64,000 bases of DNA from Alteromonas aquimaris (GTDB lineage Bacteria; Pseudomonadota; Gammaproteobacteria; Enterobacterales; Alteromonadaceae). The stretch covers positions 656,796-720,795 of the forward strand of contig NZ_JAPFRD010000011.1 in assembly GCF_026183695.1 (NCBI RefSeq). Direction: 5' to 3'. The position numbers and the translations under genes were made by a program. Shown here in pieces: positions 57,822 through 64,000 of the stretch (position 1 is its first letter; the number at the start of each line of letters is the position of its first letter). A model generated the notes under the pieces. That model was not told the origin of the DNA. It did no database searches and saw nothing but the letters and a program-made list of their open reading frames with translations.

Positions 57822-59363
57822 CTATTTAATCATTAAGGTGAGATCAAGCACCTGCCAATACTGTTGCTCTTGTTCAAGGTCCGCAGCGATGATAGGGCGA
57901 TGTACAAACCAGTGCTGGGGAAACTGTAACGTACAGCTTGTTTTTCCAGCGCTAATATCGATTTCAGGCAGGTAGTTCAGCTGTCGTTTTATATTTAAAA
58001 TAACGGCCAGACGCAGCAGCACAATAAGCTTGCAAACTAGCTCGCTGTCATATTGATTAAATTCCCCGAAATCTTGTGCGCGTATTTTTTTTCTATGATT
58101 GCCTACGAGGGTGGCTAGAAGTTCCTGTTGCTCCTGGGTAAAACCTGGCATATCAGCGTTGGCGAGGATATACGCGGAGTGTCGTTGTACTCCGCGCGAA
58201 TTTATTTGCAAGCCTACTTCATGTAACAACGCAGCCCATCCCAACATACTTTTATATTCAGACCCTTTTAATTTCCAGCTGTTTGCGCAGGCGTCAAATA
58301 ACGTCATCGCCGTATTGAAAACCAGGTTTGCCTGTGCGGTATCGACGTCGTAACGGGATGCCAGACTCGTCGCGGTTCGCGCGCGGATATCCTGGTGATG
58401 CATGGTATCTTCCATTTCGTAAATAACACCTTCACGGAGCGCAGCAGATGAATACAGCAAATTTTCTATTTTCAACGTTTTAAAAATACCGATAAGTATC
58501 GCTAAGCCGGCGGCAATCACAGGTTTTCTATCTTCACTTAAACCGGCAAACGATAACTTGTCGGCCTGCCCACACTCAACAAACCGCTTCATCAGGTTTT
58601 TTAAACTTTTTAACGTTACCGGGATATCGTGTCCATTTGGACGCTCAATCTGGGCCAGCCGAAACAGTGTTTTGATCGTGCCGGACGTGCCAATACATAA
58701 TTCCCAGCCCATTGCCTGATATTTCCCTTCAATTAACTCCAGTTCCTGTTCAGCACTGGTGATAGCCTTTTCAAAAGCCTTTCCATTAAGTTCTCCATTA
58801 GCAAAAAAACGTCGCGTGTAGCTGACACACCCCATTTGAATACTACGACAAAGCTTTGGTTCAAACCCTTCACCAATCACAAATTCGGTAGAGCCGCCCC
58901 CAATATCGATAACCAGCCTTTTACCTTCATGGTGATGAGTATGCGCCACGCCCGAATAAATCAAGCGCGCCTCTTCGGTACCAGAAATTACTTCGATGGG
59001 GTAGGGGATGACGGCTTTGGCTGCTTTAATAAATTGTTTAGCGTTAGCGGCCTTGCGCAGAGTATGGGTAGCGACAATCCTTACACTATCAGGTTCAAAA
59101 CCTTGCAGCGTATCGGCAGCAATGCGCAGCATTGCCAGACCCCGCTCGATAGCTTCAGGCGACAGCACGTCGTTTTCATCTAATCCCTGCGCCAGCCGTA
59201 CTTTCTGTTTCACTGTATGTAAGATTTGTACTGAACCTGCCACAATGCGAGCGACGACTAAGTGAAAACTATTCGAACCAATATCTAATGCGGCCACTTT
59301 AGTGACTTCTCTTAATTCCGCCTCTTCAAAGGCAGTACTTTGCGAAACCTTTTGTTTGTTCAC
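57822..59363 (-). CDS. ppx: Exopolyphosphatase (Ppx/GppA family)
   Basis: Degrades polyphosphate from the chain end, or hydrolyses pppGpp in GppA relatives; 513 residues. The ASKHA nucleotide-binding motifs are ALDIGSNSFHLVVARI near the N-terminus and VIDIGGGSTEFVIG, with a conserved IGTSGTIKTL. The C-terminal helical half carries the HD-like region (LGWAALLHEVGLQINSRGVQRHSAYIL). Its start overlaps the ppk stop by four bases, and this pairing favours exopolyphosphatase over GppA. Confidence 0.93.
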   Translation of the reverse strand: MNKQKVSQSTAFEEAELREVTKVAALDIGSNSFHLVVARIVAGSVQILHTVKQKVRLAQGLDENDVLSPEAIERGLAMLRIAADTLQGFEPDSVRIVATHTLRKAANAKQFIKAAKAVIPYPIEVISGTEEARLIYSGVAHTHHHEGKRLVIDIGGGSTEFVIGEGFEPKLCRSIQMGCVSYTRRFFANGELNGKAFEKAITSAEQELELIEGKYQAMGWELCIGTSGTIKTLFRLAQIERPNGHDIPVTLKSLKNLMKRFVECGQADKLSFAGLSEDRKPVIAAGLAILIGIFKTLKIENLLYSSAALREGVIYEMEDTMHHQDIRARTATSLASRYDVDTAQANLVFNTAMTLFDACANSWKLKGSEYKSMLGWAALLHEVGLQINSRGVQRHSAYILANADMPGFTQEQQELLATLVGNHRKKIRAQDFGEFNQYDSELVCKLIVLLRLAVILNIKRQLNYLPEIDISAGKTSCTLQFPQHWFVHRPIIAADLEQEQQYWQVLDLTLMIK

Positions 59364-61435
59364 TCAGAGCCTTCTTCACCGGTTTTCAGGTAGTCATAAA
59401 TGGCTTCCTGAGAACGGATTTTCTTGCGGTTACCGCGGTGCACATATTGGTTAACCTGGTCTTTGTCAATGATGCGTGCTTTGAGGGTGTCTTTGAACTG
59501 CAGCTCAATAATATCTACCAGTTGTTGTTGTAGCCGTTTGTCATAGATTGGACAACCCACTTCTATTCGATTATCCATATTACGAGTCATCCAGTCAGCG
59601 GAAGAAATAAAAACTTTGCGCTCGCCTCCTCCTGCAAAAATCATCACCCGCGGGTGTTCAAGAAAACGATCGACGATAGAGATAATTTGTATGTTATCGC
59701 TCAAGCCTTTGATACCGGGTACTAACGAACACATTCCACGAATGATCGCGCGAATTTTAACCCCCGCCTGACTGGCGCGGTAGAGATCATCAATTAACGC
59801 TTTATCCACCAGATTATTTATCTTAATCGTTATCCCAGCTTTAGCACCCTCCTTCACGTGCTGAATTTCCTGACGAATAAGCGACTGGATTTTAGTGCGC
59901 GCGTTTAAAGGCGAAATTTGCAGGTGTTGAAACTTATAGCGCCGATATGGGTATTGAATTAAATCAAACACACCTACCGCTTCTTCGGCTAAATCCTGAT
60001 TACGCGTGAACAGGCTAAAGTCAGTGTAAATTTTAGCAGTTTTCTCGTTAAAGTTTCCGGTGCCAAAATGGGCGTAATGTACCATCGAACCCCGCTCTTC
60101 TCGTGAAACCACGCACACCTTACTGTGTATTTTTAACGTCGGTACGCCCAAAATAACGCGAATGCCCGCATCCGTCATTTGTTTAGACCACTCGATATTG
60201 GCCTCTTCGTCAAAGCGTGCGCGAAGTTCGACCACTACGGTCACTTTTTTGCCATTATCTACGGCATCTATTAATGAGTTGATAATGCGTGAGTTGGAGG
60301 CCACTCGATAAATATTGATCCGAATCGTCTTCACGTTGGGGTCAAAAGCCGCCTGGCGGACAAATTCGGTGAAATGTAAAAAGCGATGGTAAGGGTAGTA
60401 TAACAGTACATCGTGGGCGGTAATCGCATCAAAAATAGTATTAAAACGGGAAAAAATACGACTGTTCAGTGCAGGGATCGGGGGGTGTTCAAGATACTGT
60501 CTGCCGACGTTAGGAAACCCGATAAAATCTTTAAAGTTGCGATAATGACCTGCGGCGTGCATGGTATCCAGCGAAGTGATTTTGAGTCGTTTGCGCAGGT
60601 CTGACACCATATCTTTGGGCATCGATTGGTCGTGGATCACGCGTACGGGTTCTGCAATGAGTCGTTGCTTCATACTCTCCGACATTTTTTCGACGTAACT
60701 TTCATCGATTTCATCGTTTATGTAATACTCAGCATCGCGGGTCATCTTAAAAGAAAAGGCTTCCAGGGAGTCAAATTTGACGAAGCCTCTGAATATCTCA
60801 GCCAGACACAACTGGATGATGTCATCGAGCAAAATAATGTGTTTTTTCTTGCGGCTTTTTTCAGGGGGAATGAGCACAAAACGTGACATTTCCGTTGTGG
60901 GTACCTGCACCGCAGCAAAGCGCGGATTCCTGCCTTTACGCCTGATTGCCACGTACAGGTAAACAGCGGTGCCGTTTAAGCGACTTAAGAGATCCGTTTT
61001 TTTATCTATCAGGATGGGCGCAATATGTCGCAGTACCTTATTGACAAAAAAATTGCGCACCCAGGTTTTTTGATAATCGTTTAAATCATCTTTGCGTAAT
61101 ATGTGAATATGATAACGTGCCAGAGATTTTAAAACATCTTTGTGAATGTCATTAAATTTAGCCGATAACTCAACGACCTTGGTTTGAATCTGCTCCATCA
61201 GCAATATTTTCTGTTCAGCTTCCATGTCATTGCCATCGTTTTGCGCGATGGTAATTTGGCGTTTCACATCGGCTGCTCTGACTCGGAAAAATTCGTCCAG
61301 GTTATTTGAATAAATCCCCAAAAAACGTAGTCGTTCTACCGCGGGAGTGCTCCGATCAGCTGCTTCCTGCAGGACGCGCTCGTTAAAAGATAACCAGCTA
61401 AGCTCTTTGGGATAATATAATTCGATGGGGTCCAT
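59360..61435 (-). CDS. ppk1: Polyphosphate kinase
   Basis: Reversible synthesis of polyphosphate from ATP; 691 residues. The N-domain starts with YYPKELSWLSFNERVLQEAAD. The catalytic phospholipase-D-like domains carry the autophosphorylated histidine region LKIHSKVCVVSREE and YAHFGTGNFNEKTAKIYTDFSLFT, plus FISSADWMTRNMDNRIEVGCPIYD. Operon with ppx gives synthesis and breakdown from one transcript. Confidence 0.96.
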   Translation of the reverse strand: MDPIELYYPKELSWLSFNERVLQEAADRSTPAVERLRFLGIYSNNLDEFFRVRAADVKRQITIAQNDGNDMEAEQKILLMEQIQTKVVELSAKFNDIHKDVLKSLARYHIHILRKDDLNDYQKTWVRNFFVNKVLRHIAPILIDKKTDLLSRLNGTAVYLYVAIRRKGRNPRFAAVQVPTTEMSRFVLIPPEKSRKKKHIILLDDIIQLCLAEIFRGFVKFDSLEAFSFKMTRDAEYYINDEIDESYVEKMSESMKQRLIAEPVRVIHDQSMPKDMVSDLRKRLKITSLDTMHAAGHYRNFKDFIGFPNVGRQYLEHPPIPALNSRIFSRFNTIFDAITAHDVLLYYPYHRFLHFTEFVRQAAFDPNVKTIRINIYRVASNSRIINSLIDAVDNGKKVTVVVELRARFDEEANIEWSKQMTDAGIRVILGVPTLKIHSKVCVVSREERGSMVHYAHFGTGNFNEKTAKIYTDFSLFTRNQDLAEEAVGVFDLIQYPYRRYKFQHLQISPLNARTKIQSLIRQEIQHVKEGAKAGITIKINNLVDKALIDDLYRASQAGVKIRAIIRGMCSLVPGIKGLSDNIQIISIVDRFLEHPRVMIFAGGGERKVFISSADWMTRNMDNRIEVGCPIYDKRLQQQLVDIIELQFKDTLKARIIDKDQVNQYVHRGNRKKIRSQEAIYDYLKTGEEGSE

Positions 61436-61525
61436 ATTTTCTTATAATGTGTTGATGAAACGAATATCAACAAAACCAAGCCCCTGCCGCTGGCATGACT
61501 TCTTTGTGACACTGCTAGTTTCCAC

Positions 61526-62032
61526 TCAGTTGGCGTTAGCAATATCTACGACCAGATCGTTAGAGCGGTTCTCTAACGCCGCTTGCAGCGCCGCTTCATC
61601 AAAGTTATCCGGAACCGAAATGACTGCGCGAGCTTTAAACATTAAACTCCCCCAGGCAGGAGCGCTTTCGCAGCGGGATTCGAAAGATATAATATTCAAA
61701 TTGAATTGATTAAATACGCTGGTCAACTCTTGTACAATTCCCTGCTTATCATTCCCCATTACATCTACGGTGAGTGTATTGGCAAATTCTGTCGGGGCAC
61801 TAGCCACAGAGATAGAATGGACATCCAGCTCAGGAATTTTACTCACCGATGAAACCAGTTCATCGACATTTTCTTCACTAACCTGAACCTCGACAAAACC
61901 TGTGAACATGCCAGCCATATGTGCAAAACTACTTGAAAGCCAATTTCCATTGCGCTGGTATACGTTTTTGGCTATGGAATCAACAATGCCTGGCTTGTCT
62001 TTTCCAATTACCGTAATAATGAGTGACTGCAT
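61526..62032 (-). CDS. GcvR-like protein with two ACT domains
   Basis: A 168-residue protein of two ACT domains (about 1-80: LIITVIGKDKPGIVDSIAKNV; about 88-165: LTVDVMGNDKQGIVQELTSVF), the arrangement of GcvR, which in E. coli blocks GcvA at the glycine cleavage operon. No DNA-binding domain is present. No gcv genes are near, so regulation of glycine cleavage is inferred from the family only. Confidence 0.82.
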   Translation of the reverse strand: MQSLIITVIGKDKPGIVDSIAKNVYQRNGNWLSSSFAHMAGMFTGFVEVQVSEENVDELVSSVSKIPELDVHSISVASAPTEFANTLTVDVMGNDKQGIVQELTSVFNQFNLNIISFESRCESAPAWGSLMFKARAVISVPDNFDEAALQAALENRSNDLVVDIANAN

Positions 62033-62199
62033 AGTTTTCCTTTGATAACAAGTAACCTAAGTGATATTTCAAAGATAGATGGGTTATGCCTAATTTTAAA
62101 GATGCGTTATTGATTTGATAGCAGAAAAAATTTTTTTGGTGCACAATATTTGTTCAGCCTTGGTTCGAAAATGTCACCACATTTAGGAAGGGAATAAAA

Positions 62200-62934
62200 A
62201 TGAAGAACTTGCCAGCTGTTTCAGACGAAAACTGTATGAAGGATTACCCTGAGATCCGGGCAAATGAACGAGATAGGTTGCTGCAGTACGTACGCATACG
62301 TCCTCACTCGAATGTGTTGGATATTCAAGCTGCTGGTGGTTATTTGTCTGACAAGGTTTACCGTAATCTGCAAGGGCAGGTAACCTGTTATTGTCTTGAG
62401 CCAAGTGATATTCATCGGGCGCGCTTAAAGTCATACCATGTTGCCGTAAACGATGAAGTAGAATGCTTTCCGCAAATTGCTACTGAATCGATGGACGTTG
62501 CAATCGGTCTGGCTGGTTTACACCATAGCGATTGTCATCAATCTACTCTAAACGAGGCGTACCGCTCGTTAAAATCAGGGGGCCAACTGGCTATCTGTGA
62601 TGTGGTAGTTGGTTCAAATATAGCGCGCTGGTTAAACGAATATGTAGATGCCCATTCGGCCTCTGGCCATAAGGGCGTGTTTATAGAGGAAACCAGCCTG
62701 CGAGCCCAGTTAGTGAAAGCGGGTTTTAGCAACGTTCGTTTATCTCACGATGATGTTCCCTGGGTTTTCCCATCTATGTCGGTATTTGTAAACTTTTTTA
62801 AAGGACTCTTTGGCTTAGAGACCTCACTACACGAAATCGAAAACGCAATTTTTGATTATTTCACTCCCCAAATTCATGCCGAACAGGTTATATTGCCGTG
62901 GCGTCTGCTCTATGCAACCGGCCTGAAAACGTAA
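62200..62934 (+). CDS. Class I SAM-dependent methyltransferase
   Basis: A 244-residue methyltransferase of unknown substrate. The Rossmann motif I is unusual: VLDIQAAGGYLS in place of the common VLDIGCGxG. Motif II-like CYCLEPSDIHRARL, a DVAIGLAGLHHS segment like the D/N-x-x-H region of methyltransferase_11 relatives, and LKSGGQLAICDVV follow. The C-terminal half is helical (VFVNFFKGLFGL). GGAAGGGA precedes the ATG. Divergent from the GcvR-like gene and 143 bases ahead of the phytochrome gene. Confidence 0.8.
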   Translation: MKNLPAVSDENCMKDYPEIRANERDRLLQYVRIRPHSNVLDIQAAGGYLSDKVYRNLQGQVTCYCLEPSDIHRARLKSYHVAVNDEVECFPQIATESMDVAIGLAGLHHSDCHQSTLNEAYRSLKSGGQLAICDVVVGSNIARWLNEYVDAHSASGHKGVFIEETSLRAQLVKAGFSNVRLSHDDVPWVFPSMSVFVNFFKGLFGLETSLHEIENAIFDYFTPQIHAEQVILPWRLLYATGLKT

Positions 62935-62955
62935 AAACTATCGTCTTTAGAATTT

Positions 62956-62973
62956 CGAATAGTCAGCTATTCG
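62956..62973. other. Perfect hairpin between methyltransferase and phytochrome genes
   Basis: CGAATAG (62956-62962) pairs with CTATTCG (62967-62973) around the loop TCAG. No T run follows, so it is a weak terminator candidate or an operator-like palindrome. Confidence 0.4.
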
Positions 62974-63077
62974 TGTTAGTCTGTTTCGCATTTTATTTCG
63001 TTTAATATAAGTCGCAGCTGGCGCAGCACTCGCTGCTTAATAGACATCACAATATGACATTGACCAGGATATAATGA

Positions 63078-64000
63078 ATGCAGCAGGAACAACCGCAATT
63101 TGCTTTTGATAAATGTGAAAACGAGCCGATCCACATTCCAGAAAGCATTCAGAGCTACGGCTTTTTAATTGCGTTCAATATCACGGATAAACGTGTCGCT
63201 ATCATCAGCGAAAATGTTGACAGTTTATTTAAGGCTGACGAATCCATTATAGGAGAGGACTTCTTAAGCTTACTGCGTCCAGAAACGGAAGAAAAATCAT
63301 TTTTGGAACTTACCCTTAAGCGGGTCCAGGAAAATAAAATTCGCCTGCCAATTCGCCTGACTCTTAATGAATCCTTGCTGGCCCCTGATGCAGATATAGA
63401 ATACCTGGCCGTTGTTTACAGCAGTGGTGAACACTTTGTGGTGGAGTTAGAGCCTTCGACTGAGTTTCGCGATACTTACAGTGCAGAACAATTCATCAAG
63501 CTTTACGCGATGAGTATTGCCCCGCGCTTTAAACACCTTACCTCCCTGAAAGAAATGGCGCAGGAGATGGTGGCGACGATCCGCTTTCTCACTAATATGG
63601 ACAGAGTGGTTCTGTACAAATTCAATGAAGATTTTTCAGGTAAAGTCATTGCTGAGGCCAAAGCGGATGATATTGATTCTTATCAGGATCTGTACTTTCC
63701 GGCATCCGACATACCCGCACAAGCTCGGGAACTGTATAAAACCAACTGGGTTCGTTTAACGCCAGACACCGAACTCGATGCATCGCGGTTGATACCCTCC
63801 ATTGAAAAAACCGGCCGCGAGCCACTTGATCTGACACGTTCCCTGTTACGCCGTTTTTCACCTATCCACTTGCAATATATTCGTAACCAGGGGCTTCGCG
63901 CATCGTTTAGCGTTTCTTTGGTAACTGATGGCGAGCTTTACGGCATGATTTCCTGCCATCACCGAGAACCATGTTACATTCCACAGGATGTACGTTTGCA
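63078..64000 (+). CDS. Bacteriophytochrome, N-terminal part (cut by window end)
   Basis: Red/far-red photoreceptor. The frame is open from the ATG at 63078 to the last base (307 codons) without a stop. Residues 1-130 are the PAS_2 domain with the biliverdin-binding cysteine C13 in DKCENEPIHIPESIQ. The GAF domain (about 145-305) has FPASDIPAQARELY (D211), SPIHLQYIRNQGLRASFSV (H264) and the GMISCHH motif, all typical of biliverdin-type phytochromes. The usual QPHG after the cysteine region is QSYG here. The PHY and output domains lie beyond the window, so the signalling type is unknown. An ATG at 63074 is out of frame. Confidence 0.9.
   Translation, partial: MQQEQPQFAFDKCENEPIHIPESIQSYGFLIAFNITDKRVAIISENVDSLFKADESIIGEDFLSLLRPETEEKSFLELTLKRVQENKIRLPIRLTLNESLLAPDADIEYLAVVYSSGEHFVVELEPSTEFRDTYSAEQFIKLYAMSIAPRFKHLTSLKEMAQEMVATIRFLTNMDRVVLYKFNEDFSGKVIAEAKADDIDSYQDLYFPASDIPAQARELYKTNWVRLTPDTELDASRLIPSIEKTGREPLDLTRSLLRRFSPIHLQYIRNQGLRASFSVSLVTDGELYGMISCHHREPCYIPQDVRL

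Overview
The window looks like a chromosomal core segment from a marine gammaproteobacterium of the order Alteromonadales (Alteromonas and relatives). The basis is gene content and order: rplM-rpsI-petABC-sspAB, the rpoN-hpf-ptsN-rapZ-npr block joined to lpt/kds/mla/murA genes, degS-degQ-zapG-zapE, metK next to tkt-epd-pgk-fda, and ppk-ppx. Placement below order level is inference. Almost everything is housekeeping and encoded in tight, overlapping operons. There are no tRNA or rRNA genes, insertion sequences, prophage genes or CRISPR arrays that I could find.

Layout. 1-5071 (+) carries the 3' end of djlA, xerD, dsbC, recJ, a small unknown gene and recO (recombination, disulfide repair). 5205-10660 (+) carries pdxJ, acpS, rlmD, relA and mazG (cofactor synthesis, rRNA modification, stringent response). 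10858-13266 is a lone TonB-dependent receptor. 13526-18779 (+) is rplM-rpsI, the cytochrome bc1 operon petABC, and sspAB. A small outer-membrane barrel gene then faces mgtE and a serine hydrolase on the minus strand.

22578-30384 (-) reads from right to left: yrbG-like antiporter, kdsD, kdsC, lptC, lptA, lptB, rpoN, hpf, ptsN, rapZ, npr. It combines LPS precursor synthesis and transport with the nitrogen-PTS regulatory set. Divergent from it, 30726-35372 (+) holds mlaFEDCB, a BolA-family gene and murA, so one divergent locus covers envelope lipid asymmetry, LPS export and the first step of peptidoglycan synthesis. A LysM lipoprotein gene (+), degS, degQ and zapG (-), and zapE (+) follow.

42158-44296 is the only stretch that looks accessory. 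It holds a 59-nt attC-like site, then a lipoprotein gene whose ribosome site and start codon sit directly behind that site, then a DUF7010-like membrane protein gene. The arrangement resembles a solitary integron gene cassette without an integrase. After it come a PerM-family gene, the RNase P RNA gene rnpB (45782-46137), and a convergent two-gene polysaccharide unit whose ligase ORF runs into the 3' end of rnpB.

48501-64000 carries a DEDD exonuclease, a small secreted protein, metK (with a recognisable MetJ operator), tkt-epd-pgk-fda (central carbon), a membrane diguanylate cyclase, ppx and ppk, a GcvR-like ACT protein, a methyltransferase, and the 5' part of a bacteriophytochrome gene cut by the window edge.
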